A DNA stretch of 64,000 nt from Denitrobaculum sp965225735 (GTDB lineage: Bacteria; Pseudomonadota; Alphaproteobacteria; Kiloniellales; Kiloniellaceae): the NCBI GenBank assembly GCA_965225735.1, contig CBDDBN010000006.1, positions 59,619 to 123,618 on the forward strand, written 5' to 3'. Below are positions 45,161-52,322 of this stretch, piece by piece. Each line of letters opens with the position of its first letter. Position 1 is the first letter of the stretch. A program made the translations under genes and the position numbers. The notes beneath the pieces are model-generated. The model worked only from the letters and a program-made list of their open reading frames with translations. It was not told the DNA's origin and searched no databases.

Positions 45161-45427
45161 GATACAAACAACCTATTCCCTGAAAATCGGACACAAAACG
45201 CAGACAAACCGCGACTTCATATGGTTTCAAATGAAGTTTCGAGGGCCATGCGAGGCGCGAACGGCGTGTCGGCTCGCCGAGAAGCACTACCTTCGCCTGC
45301 TAGCCTTCACAGAGTAAGATTTTCACAAATGAAAGTTATCCGCGTGCTAAAACGGCTCAGCTTCGCTTGGTCATTTCAAATTTCGATCAAAAACCGTGTC
45401 TAAACCGTTCGATGAGACGGAAAGCAC

Positions 45428-46198
45428 TTACTCCGAATCGGGAATATGCAGCGTGACATCGGCTTCCCGGAGGATAGCGCACATTTCTTCTTCGGGCCGG
45501 CGGTCGGTGAAGAGCGCATCAATCTGCGAAACATGCCCCAGGCGCACCATGGCGTTGCGGCCGAACTTGGTCCAATCGGCCGCCATAAAGACCGCCCGCG
45601 AGTTCTGAATAATCGCTTTAGCCACCCGCACTTCCCGATAATCGAAGTCCAGCAGCGTGCCGTCGTTATCGATGCCAGAGATCCCGATGATGCCGAAATC
45701 CACCTTGAACTGATCGATAAAGTCGACCGTCGCCTCTCCCGTGATGCCCTGATCCCGGCTACGCACGACCCCACCGGCGATGATCACCTCGAAACTAGGG
45801 TTGGCCGAGAGGATCCGGGCGACGTTGAGGTTATTGGTGATGATCCGCAGATCGCGGTGGTTCAGGAGCGCTTTGGCAACTTCTTCGGTGGTCGTGCCAA
45901 TGTTCATAAACAAGGAAGCTTGCGCCGGGATATGCTTCACCAGGGTCGCCGCGATCCGCTGCTTCTCATTCAGGCTCTTTATCTGCCGGCTGTCGTAGGA
46001 TTCGTTCTCCACGGAGGAAGACAGTCCGACGCCACCATGATAGCGCCGCAACAGCGACAGGCTGCTGAGCTGGTTCACATCGCTGCGGATCGTCTGCGCC
46101 GTCACGTTAAAGAGCTGAGCCAAAGCCTCAATCGAAACGAAGCCCTCTTTGCGAACCACTTCCAAGATGCGCTGCTGCCGCTGGCTCAAATTCAACAT
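45428..46198 (-). CDS. glpR: DeoR family regulator of glycerol genes
   Basis: The protein has about 256 aa. The DeoR-type HTH covers residues 5-55 (RQQRILEVVRKEGFVSIEALAQLFNVTAQTIRSDVNQL). The sensor domain has the phosphosugar-binding motif NIGTTTEEVAKAL and the later GISGIDNDGTLLDFDYREV. The ATG at 46198 starts MLNLSQRQQ, the normal family start. It sits directly upstream of glpD in the same direction, with TTCG/CGAA palindromes in front of both genes. Confidence 0.9.
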   Translation of the reverse strand: MLNLSQRQQRILEVVRKEGFVSIEALAQLFNVTAQTIRSDVNQLSSLSLLRRYHGGVGLSSSVENESYDSRQIKSLNEKQRIAATLVKHIPAQASLFMNIGTTTEEVAKALLNHRDLRIITNNLNVARILSANPSFEVIIAGGVVRSRDQGITGEATVDFIDQFKVDFGIIGISGIDNDGTLLDFDYREVRVAKAIIQNSRAVFMAADWTKFGRNAMVRLGHVSQIDALFTDRRPEEEMCAILREADVTLHIPDSE

Positions 46199-46281
46199 TG
46201 GGGGTTGGAACTCACTGTGCAGGACAAAACGCAAAGGGAAGAAATCGGTGACGCAGCAAACAGAATACTCCTATCCCAGAT

Positions 46282-46318
46282 TTTTCGAATACGAAAATTG
46301 AGTCCTTTCGATTCGAAA
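46282..46318 (-). promoter_or_regulatory. Two GlpR-type operators upstream of glpR
   Basis: TTTTCGAATACGAAAA (46282-46297) contains TTCG-AATA-CGAA, matching the TTCG-N4-CGAA core of the classical GlpR operator. TTTCGATTCGAAA (46306-46318) follows with a 3-nt spacer. They lie 84-120 bases before the glpR start, between it and the end of the LysR gene, and so most likely serve autoregulation. Confidence 0.65.
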
Positions 46319-46343
46319 ACGGCGATAGGCCGGCGGCGCGCCC

Positions 46344-47285
46344 TCAAGCCCCCTTGGATTTCTGGGAAAGTTCGGTTTCGCGCACAGCACCTGAAAAATC
46401 TCCCGCTAGTGCTTCACGATTTTTTTCAAACACCGATGCCAGAAAATCCATCGTGGCACGGATCCGCGCCGAGCGGCGCAGGTCGACATGTGTAACCAGC
46501 CAGATCTCCTGCATGATGTTGGCTTTCTCCGCCAACACCCGAACCAGCCCTCCTTCACGGCCGGCGAGAAAGGCCGAGGTGCCACCGACGCCGATCCCTG
46601 CCTTCATGGCCGCGACATGCACCATCAGACCGTTGGAGCGAAAGACATAGCGTTCGCGCGGCGCCAAACGTTCGACTGCTTTCGCCGATGAAGAAACAAT
46701 CGCCGCCTCGTCGAAGCCAACGATGTCATGTTCGCGAAGATCCCGGAAACGCCGCGGCGTTCCATGCTTGGCCAGATAGGCCGGCGAAGCGAAAAAGCCA
46801 AGGCCATGCTCACCGACCTTGCGCGCGACCAGATCCGGCTGATCCGGGCGAAACATGCGAACCGCGATGTCCGCCTCGCGCCGAATCAGATTGGCCGAGG
46901 CATTGTCGACGATCAGCTCGATTCGAATCTTAGGGTGACTTTCGGCGAAAGCGGCAAATTCTTCAGCCAGCCACTCGGCGAAGAGTTCGATCACCGAAAT
47001 CCGCACGGCGCCTTCCGGCATGGCATCGGTGCCGAGGGCGAAGCGCTCAATGGCATGGGCCTCGACTTCCATGCGCCGCACGCGCTGCAGCAACTCCTCG
47101 CCGGCCTCAGTCAACTCCAGCCCGCGCGGCACCCGGTCGAAGAGGCGGGTTTTCAGATGAGCTTCCAAGGCCGCGATCCGGCGTGAGACCGTTGGCTGGC
47201 TGACTTTAAGGCGCTTAGCGCCTGCCGAAAGGCTGCCCGCCTCGGCCACAGCCACAAAGTCCCGTAATCCATCCCACTCGAGCAT
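46344..47285 (-). CDS. LysR family transcriptional regulator
   Basis: The protein has 313 aa: HTH (LRDFVAVAEAGSLSAGAKRLKVSQPTVSRRIAALEAHLKTRLFDR in blocks) and a type-2 substrate-binding domain. It belongs to the group resembling GcvA/DsdC-type single-domain regulators with RREADIAVRMFRPDQPDLVARKVG. Its divergent neighbour is an unknown small protein. There is no metabolic gene next to it to suggest an effector. Confidence 0.9.
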   Translation of the reverse strand: MLEWDGLRDFVAVAEAGSLSAGAKRLKVSQPTVSRRIAALEAHLKTRLFDRVPRGLELTEAGEELLQRVRRMEVEAHAIERFALGTDAMPEGAVRISVIELFAEWLAEEFAAFAESHPKIRIELIVDNASANLIRREADIAVRMFRPDQPDLVARKVGEHGLGFFASPAYLAKHGTPRRFRDLREHDIVGFDEAAIVSSSAKAVERLAPRERYVFRSNGLMVHVAAMKAGIGVGGTSAFLAGREGGLVRVLAEKANIMQEIWLVTHVDLRRSARIRATMDFLASVFEKNREALAGDFSGAVRETELSQKSKGA

Positions 47286-47403
47286 GCAAAAAATCGTATA
47301 GCAGATCTACTTTATTTGCCAGTTCCTATCCAAATTTTTGATGCTACCTTTTCATCAGAACGAGGGTTCACACAGCCCGAGTGGTAACCGAGGGATCAGC
47401 GAC

Positions 47404-47733
47404 ATGTTGGGTAACTCACTGGCTCCACATATTTTTTCGACGAAAGCTCCGCGCCTTCCGGTAAACGGCAAGATGCCGCGGCGCGCTGGACAAGCAACTA
47501 TGGCGCGGCGCGCGCATAGCGAAGTTTCGGCAGATCGAGGCATCAAAGACTTTCCGGAACGGCGATCATCGATGACGCAGCGGGTATCCTTGGCGGCCAC
47601 CCCCCGCCTGGCCAGGGTCAAAGCCCCGGCCAGCGATCGTGTCACGATGATCGCCCGCCCCATCTGCTGGCTCGCGATTTTAAGCTATCTGGCAGTTCTG
47701 TCCGTGCAGCTTTTCGAACTCTACGCGGGCTAA
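47404..47733 (+). CDS. Hypothetical small protein with C-terminal membrane helix
   Basis: About 109 aa, not recognised. The N-terminal 80 residues are basic and look disordered; the last 25 (ICWLAILSYLAVLSVQLFELY) form one membrane helix. The ATG at 47404 has GAGGG about 9 nt upstream. A start further in (MTQRVSL, about 47569) would still keep the helix. It is divergent from the LysR gene. Composition alone does not prove it is expressed. Confidence 0.4.
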   Translation: MLGNSLAPHIFSTKAPRLPVNGKMPRRAGQATMARRAHSEVSADRGIKDFPERRSSMTQRVSLAATPRLARVKAPASDRVTMIARPICWLAILSYLAVLSVQLFELYAG

Positions 47734-47745
47734 TTCTCCGCGGCG

Positions 47746-48606
47746 TTAGCCTGACCCAACCAGTTTCAGGCTCTCGAGCGCCAGTATATCTGCACTGCCG
47801 TCGAAAAGATGTAGGTTGAGATCCGGATCGGTCAGTTCCAGCTCCGTGCAGATGAAGTCTTCGCCACGCATCACGCCATCGACCCGACAACAAAGCAAAG
47901 GCTGCCCAATCCAAGCCAGGATTCGTTCCGCAGCGGCCGCCGCGCCCGCAGGCGGAACGGCAAGCCCAATGGAAGGCCCGAAGCGGCTGTTGATCCGGAA
48001 TTCACCCTGTTTTGGCACAGCCCGCACGGCGAAAACAACACGCCCGCCAATGCAGGTCATCTTCCACTCACCTGCCGCAATTTCGGGCAAGTAAGACTGG
48101 GCGAGGAAGGGACGCCCAGGCGCCGCCCGACGCGCCACAACAAGTTGATGCTCCAAGTCTTCCCGAGTGCAAAGCTCTACACCAACGCCGCTGCCACCAA
48201 AGGCGGGTTTGAGCACGACCTTCTCAGCGCCGAGTTCCGCGAAGACTCTAGAAGGCCTATCTTTCGGCAGCCAGCAGGTGGCGGGAATGGAAACACCTGA
48301 CTCCGCAACGGCGGTGAGCGTTCGCTTGTCGTTGTTCCAGATCACCAGTTCGGGAGGATTTGCGAGTCTCGCTTTGTTTCGGGACAACCAGGAAATCCAC
48401 GCGGCAAACCCGCCGGGGTCGTCCTGATAATCCCAGGTCTGCCGCAACACAATCAGGTCGCTGTCCAAAAAGGCATCCAAAGGATCGCCGTTCCAGGCCA
48501 AAGTCCGAGTGTCGCAGCCCTGCGCGCGTAACGCCTCTGCGTAGGCTGCATTTGAGGCGGAGAGCTGCGGATATGCAGTGCAAGTCGCCAGAACGATCCG
48601 AGGCAC
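47746..48606 (-). CDS. ATP-grasp domain protein (RimK/glutathione-synthase-like)
   Basis: The protein has 286 aa. ATP-grasp blocks: VVLKPAFGGSGVGVELCTREDL (nucleotide-binding loop), PFLAQSYLPEIAAGEWKMTCIGGRVVFAVRAVPKQGEFRIN and the metal-site ELELTDPDLNLHL. It resembles small stand-alone ligases such as the cycloserine-pathway DcsG group, which join a carboxylate to an amine. The start is GTG with GAGGG upstream. No peptide or antibiotic pathway genes are adjacent, so the substrate stays open. Confidence 0.85.
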   Translation of the reverse strand: MPRIVLATCTAYPQLSASNAAYAEALRAQGCDTRTLAWNGDPLDAFLDSDLIVLRQTWDYQDDPGGFAAWISWLSRNKARLANPPELVIWNNDKRTLTAVAESGVSIPATCWLPKDRPSRVFAELGAEKVVLKPAFGGSGVGVELCTREDLEHQLVVARRAAPGRPFLAQSYLPEIAAGEWKMTCIGGRVVFAVRAVPKQGEFRINSRFGPSIGLAVPPAGAAAAAERILAWIGQPLLCCRVDGVMRGEDFICTELELTDPDLNLHLFDGSADILALESLKLVGSG

Positions 48607-48658
48607 GCCTTCCCTCTCTTGGTCTCAGGCCTTGCTAACGCGTCATTCACGCCTCCGG

Positions 48659-49702
48659 TTAAAGGGAGAGCAATATCTGATACCCGAAACCAGATAGCAG
48701 GCTGCCGATAAAGGCCAGCAACAGATACCAGCCGAAGACCGTCTTGCGCACCAAGGCATATACCGCCATAGCTGCCGGGATGGAAGTCGCACCGCCGGCG
48801 ACCAGGAAGGTCACGGCTGCACCCGGCGCCATCCCCATGGCCATCAGTTCTCCGACCAGTGGGATCGCGGCAAAACCGTTGAGGTAGGCCGGCACACCGA
48901 TGGCCGCCGCCAGGGGGATCGCCAGCAAGCCCTGCTCGGCGCCCAACGAGGAGGCGATAAACTCCGGCGGCATCCAGGCCACCATCAGGCTCTCGATGGC
49001 AAAGGCCAGCAGCAGCCACTTGGTCAGGAACAGACCGACATCACGCGCCTCACCGGAGAACGCGGACCAGCGCTCCTTCTCCTGCCAGAAAGCCCAACGC
49101 ACGCCATCGGTCGAGGTGACGGATTTCGAACCGCAGCCGCCGCAGGTCGCAATGCCTTTCAGCGGGTCGGCAAAGGCGCCGGCGCGTTGCAGGGCCAACG
49201 TGGCGAAGCCAGCCATCAGGCCAAGGCCAAAGGCGGTCACCAGCTTGACCATTGCAAACTCCATGGAGATGGTTGCGCCGAGCAGGATGAATTGTTCCGG
49301 ATCCATTAAGGGCGAAGATAGCCAGAAGGCCGCGACGACCGGCAGGGGTACACCAGCGGCCAAAAGAGCCGCGACCAGCGGCACCACGCCACAGGAGCAG
49401 AAAGGCGAGAGAGCGCCGGCGGCGGAGGCAAGCAGGATCCCCATCGCCGGGGACCGCGAGACGACCGCGCCGATCAGACGGTCGGCACCCGCCGCCTTCA
49501 GCCAGGCCGCCAAAAGAACAGACAACAGAAGAAAGGGCGCAATCCAAAGGAAGGCATCGATGACAAAGTCGGCACTCTCGACCGCCTGGGCCGGCAGAAA
49601 GAGGGCCAACGCAGCGAACAGCAATATGAAGACCAGCCACACACGGTCCAGACGCCAGACCCGGCCGCCGAACCCCATCATGCGCTTTACCAGAACCGTC
49701 AC
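48659..49702 (-). CDS. Permease of the ArsP/SO_0444 type (UPF0718)
   Basis: The protein has 347 aa with about eight membrane helices. The diagnostic motif SPFCSCGVVPLVAALLAAGVPL lies in the second helix pair and a second cysteine motif, ATCGGCGSK, in the central loop. This family exports organoarsenicals or soft metals using the cysteines. It starts with GTG behind AGAGGAG. It sits 71 bases downstream of an ArsR regulator in the same direction, which supports a metal or metalloid efflux role. Which metal is not decided by the sequence. Confidence 0.85.
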   Translation of the reverse strand: MTVLVKRMMGFGGRVWRLDRVWLVFILLFAALALFLPAQAVESADFVIDAFLWIAPFLLLSVLLAAWLKAAGADRLIGAVVSRSPAMGILLASAAGALSPFCSCGVVPLVAALLAAGVPLPVVAAFWLSSPLMDPEQFILLGATISMEFAMVKLVTAFGLGLMAGFATLALQRAGAFADPLKGIATCGGCGSKSVTSTDGVRWAFWQEKERWSAFSGEARDVGLFLTKWLLLAFAIESLMVAWMPPEFIASSLGAEQGLLAIPLAAAIGVPAYLNGFAAIPLVGELMAMGMAPGAAVTFLVAGGATSIPAAMAVYALVRKTVFGWYLLLAFIGSLLSGFGYQILLSL

Positions 49703-49772
49703 GCTTCTACTCCTCTGCCGCTTTTGTCGATAATTCCAGAATCATCGAAATTTCTAAATAAAAAAAGGGAGC

Positions 49773-50090
49773 TCAACTCGCACTCCGCCTCTGCTTCGCC
49801 ACCCCGACCCCTTCGCAGCACTCTTCGGTCATGAAACCGATGAGCGACTCCATCAACGCGAAATCGGGCCGACAACGCAGCACCCGGCCTTCCCGCTCCT
49901 GGTGCACCAACCCGGCATTCACCAGATGCGAAATATGGTGCGACAAAGTCGAGGCCGGAACATCCAGGTGCTCCTGAATGTCCCCAACCGGCAAGCCATC
50001 GCGGCCGGCTTTCACCAAGAGTCGAAAGACCTCTAGCCGGGTCGGATTGCCGAGTTTGTCGAGACAGCGCGCTGCTTGCAGAATTTCCAT
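49773..50090 (-). CDS. ArsR family transcriptional regulator
   Basis: The protein has about 105 aa. A winged HTH (CLDKLGNPTRLEVFRLLVKAGRDGLPVGDIQEHLDVPASTLSHHISHLVNAGLV in blocks) is followed by a C-terminal MTEECCEG motif with adjacent cysteines, a possible metal-sensing site. The classical ELCVCDL sensor motif of helix 3 is missing. It is cotranscribed with the CSC-motif permease; a palindromic operator lies 39 bases upstream. Confidence 0.87.
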   Translation of the reverse strand: MEILQAARCLDKLGNPTRLEVFRLLVKAGRDGLPVGDIQEHLDVPASTLSHHISHLVNAGLVHQEREGRVLRCRPDFALMESLIGFMTEECCEGVGVAKQRRSAS

Positions 50091-50128
50091 GACGCCACTA
50101 GAACGCAACACGGCTTCCTTGTCAACTA

Positions 50129-50150
50129 TATTTCTAGAATATTCGAAATA
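50129..50150 (-). promoter_or_regulatory. Palindromic ArsR operator candidate
   Basis: TATTTC-N10-GAAATA forms a 22-bp inverted repeat with GAATATTC at its centre, 39 bases before the arsR start. A related GAAATTTC palindrome occurs in the short arsR-permease gap (near 49749). AT-rich interrupted palindromes of this kind are usual for ArsR repressors. Confidence 0.6.
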
Positions 50151-50183
50151 TTATCCCACAGAGTTACTCTCGTTTCCAGAGCA

Positions 50184-50846
50184 CTATGGCCGCGACGACC
50201 GGCGCGAGAACAAATGCCGGCCAGATGTATGGCCGCGGAAGACGCGGTTCGACGGGCGGCGCAGAACACCTGCGACACAGAGAACACCCAACCCAAAGCC
50301 CAAAAGAGTGAGGCTCGCCGGTTCAGGAATGACAAAGAGCTGCCCGCGAACTTCTCCAGACGCGAACTCAGGAAAACTGTGAACATTGACGTAGATGTTG
50401 CCGAGGGTCAGTTCGCTCAGAAAAGCGTCCGTCGAAATCCCCGTCAGCACATCCGCAAGGGGACCGGAGGCGCGAAGCGCAAAGCCGTTGCTTGTTTCAC
50501 TGTAGAAAAGCTGATCAGCGAAGGGCATGACAATCGGCCCATTGGCACCAGTCGGCGCGTTGTGTAGATGCACCGGGCCTGCCGCCCCGAAAGCCAGACC
50601 GTCACCATCTGGAAAGATGATATCGATCAGTGTGACTCCGGAAACCAGAAGCGCAAAGCTGTAGTTACCGCTGTCGCTGTCAAAGCTGAAGTCGGCGGAA
50701 CCTGCCGCGGAGGATGCATTAGCGGGCACCTCTTGCTGCCCATCCAGGAGTGCGCGCGCAGAGATAACGCCGGCCAAAGGCGCCTGGCCGTGAGCCGCCC
50801 AAACAAAAAGGGCGGCGACCAGCGCAACAGCAAACCTGACCAGCAT
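50184..50846 (-). CDS. CHRD domain protein with PEP-CTERM sorting signal
   Basis: The protein has 220 aa. Signal peptide (MLVRFAVALVAALFVWAAHG), a CHRD domain (about 30-172, with GPVHLHNAPTGANGPIV and EVRGQLF), then a PEP-CTERM anchor at 173-201: VIPEP, hydrophobic helix, and RRPSNR. PEP-CTERM proteins are cut by an exosortase and delivered to the cell surface. Here about 20 residues follow the arginine cluster, where the protein would normally end. No exosortase gene is in the window. Confidence 0.85.
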   Translation of the reverse strand: MLVRFAVALVAALFVWAAHGQAPLAGVISARALLDGQQEVPANASSAAGSADFSFDSDSGNYSFALLVSGVTLIDIIFPDGDGLAFGAAGPVHLHNAPTGANGPIVMPFADQLFYSETSNGFALRASGPLADVLTGISTDAFLSELTLGNIYVNVHSFPEFASGEVRGQLFVIPEPASLTLLGFGLGVLCVAGVLRRPSNRVFRGHTSGRHLFSRRSSRP

Positions 50847-50918
50847 GCAGCACTCCTTCCAGAAGTCCGCATTCTATCAGATTCGAATCACAGCTGCACC
50901 GTGTGTTTCTTGTGGCAA

Positions 50919-51218
50919 TTAGCGTCTCAGATGAGCGAAACCCTGACTGTCGGGCGGCGCCGCATCGAAGGTTTCTATAGCGACAACCTTGGCAGCCGGC
51001 GGGCCGGCCCAGCAATCTTCGATCATGGCGTCCACCGCCTCAGGCTTGCCGGAAAAGAGAGCCTCTACCGTACCGTCGGGGCAATTCCGCACCCAACCAT
51101 CCAATCCACGCGCCCGCGCCTGCCGCTCAGTCCAACCGCGAAACCAGACTCCCTGAACCCGTCCTGAGATGACCGCACGCAATGCCTTCGTGATTTCTCT
51201 TTCCGCCGGGCCGGTCAT
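50919..51218 (-). CDS. acyP: Acylphosphatase
   Basis: A 99-aa enzyme hydrolysing acyl phosphates. The motif GRVQGVWFRGWTERQA carries the phosphate-binding arginine, and LDGWVRNCPDGTVEALF carries the catalytic asparagine. The ribosome site GGAGG lies inside the end of the upstream gene, which overlaps by 4 nt (ATGA). It is cytosolic. Confidence 0.93.
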   Translation of the reverse strand: MTGPAEREITKALRAVISGRVQGVWFRGWTERQARARGLDGWVRNCPDGTVEALFSGKPEAVDAMIEDCWAGPPAAKVVAIETFDAAPPDSQGFAHLRR

Positions 51219-51643
51219 GCCAGGCCTCCGTTTTCAGGCAGGCTCGCCGCAGGATAAAGCGCACCGAAAGCCAGCAGTATCGACCGCCGGGCGGCCCCTT
51301 CCCACTCGGTGCGCCTAAGCCAATGGTCCTCAACGGTGATCACGGGCGACTCGCGATTTTCGTGAACGAGCTTATTCCGCAGATCCTGCAGCCAACGACG
51401 GGCTTTGCGTTCTTCATCGCTCTGCGGCCGGCGGCCGATCTGCGCTTCGACAATCGCCGCGGCCAGTACGACGACAGCGGAAAAAGCACCGGCGCAATAA
51501 GCAGACTGCAGATCGATCATCAACGCACAGGCCTGCTCGCTGGGCGACGGCGCCCCGCTCTGCCCTGCAACGGACTCCAGGTCTTCGAACCAGAAGCGCC
51601 GCTCGGACCAGACCTCATCACTTGGCAGATCGAGCTGTTCCAT
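51215..51643 (-). CDS. Hypothetical protein with HEPN-like RNxxxH motif
   Basis: The protein has 142 aa and is mostly helical. A hydrophobic helix (FSAVVVLAAAIVEAQI) is followed by EERKARRWLQDLRNKLVHENRE, where R89-N90-K-L-V-H94 matches the HEPN (RX4-6H) ribonuclease-type motif. This layout resembles DUF4145-like HEPN domains. No nucleotidyltransferase (MNT) partner is adjacent; the overlapping gene is acylphosphatase. The function is unknown. Confidence 0.6.
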   Translation of the reverse strand: MEQLDLPSDEVWSERRFWFEDLESVAGQSGAPSPSEQACALMIDLQSAYCAGAFSAVVVLAAAIVEAQIGRRPQSDEERKARRWLQDLRNKLVHENRESPVITVEDHWLRRTEWEGAARRSILLAFGALYPAASLPENGGLA

Positions 51644-51728
51644 GTTGCGTCTTTACATACGGCAAACTATGAAATCATTCAAAGTCTTATCTCTTCACGG
51701 AAAATCACATTTAACGCGAGGCGCAGGA

Positions 51729-52319
51729 ATGCTCTACGTGGTTCGTCACGGCCAGACCGAATGGAACATCGAAAGACGCTTCCAAGGACAAAAGGACTCG
51801 CCCTTGAGCGAACTGGGTCGTCATCAGGCCCAAGCCGCCGCCAGATTTCTCGCCGATGCCAAGATCGAACGGCTCTATGCCAGCCCTCTTGGGCGCGCCT
51901 GGAAGACGGCCGAGGTCATTTCTAAAGAGATCGGACGCGAACGCCGTTCAGAAGAACGGCTAATGGAGTGCGGTTTCGGAATCTGCGAAGGCATGACGCT
52001 GGAAGAAATCGAACAGGCCTATCCGGGAAAGCCGGCTTGGCGGGACGCCGACAAATGGAACCGCTGCTATCCGGAAGCCGAAAGCTACGGCCAGGTCTTC
52101 GAACGCGTCGGCGCTTTCGCAGAAGACTCCCTGATACCAGCCTTAAAGCCAAACGGTCCGGTTATCTGCACGGTGGCGCATGACATGGTGAACCGCTGCC
52201 TGGTCGGCTATCTCTCCCGCTGGGAACAGACCCGCATTGTGACCGACCGCCAAGGCAACGATGAGATTTTCTTGCTCTCGAACGAGGGCACCGAACGCAT
52301 CAAGCTGCCGAACACTTGA
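51729..52319 (+). CDS. Histidine phosphatase family (phosphoglycerate-mutase-like) protein
   Basis: The protein has about 196 aa. LYVVRHGQTEWNIERRFQGQKDSPLSELG carries the catalytic RHG at the N-terminus, then YASPLGRAWKTAEVI, ERLMECGFGICEG and the second histidine in CTVAHDMVNR. The start at 51729 is the usual one, with GAGG about 8 nt upstream. It is a cytosolic phosphatase of unknown substrate and is convergent with pccA. Confidence 0.88.
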   Translation: MLYVVRHGQTEWNIERRFQGQKDSPLSELGRHQAQAAARFLADAKIERLYASPLGRAWKTAEVISKEIGRERRSEERLMECGFGICEGMTLEEIEQAYPGKPAWRDADKWNRCYPEAESYGQVFERVGAFAEDSLIPALKPNGPVICTVAHDMVNRCLVGYLSRWEQTRIVTDRQGNDEIFLLSNEGTERIKLPNT

Positions 52320-52322
52320 GCC

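Noticed and set aside
51215..51643. A HEPN/MNT toxin-antitoxin pair
   Set aside because: No nucleotidyltransferase or other antitoxin-like gene is adjacent; only the RNxxxH motif supports HEPN, so it is reported as a candidate rather than as a toxin-antitoxin system.
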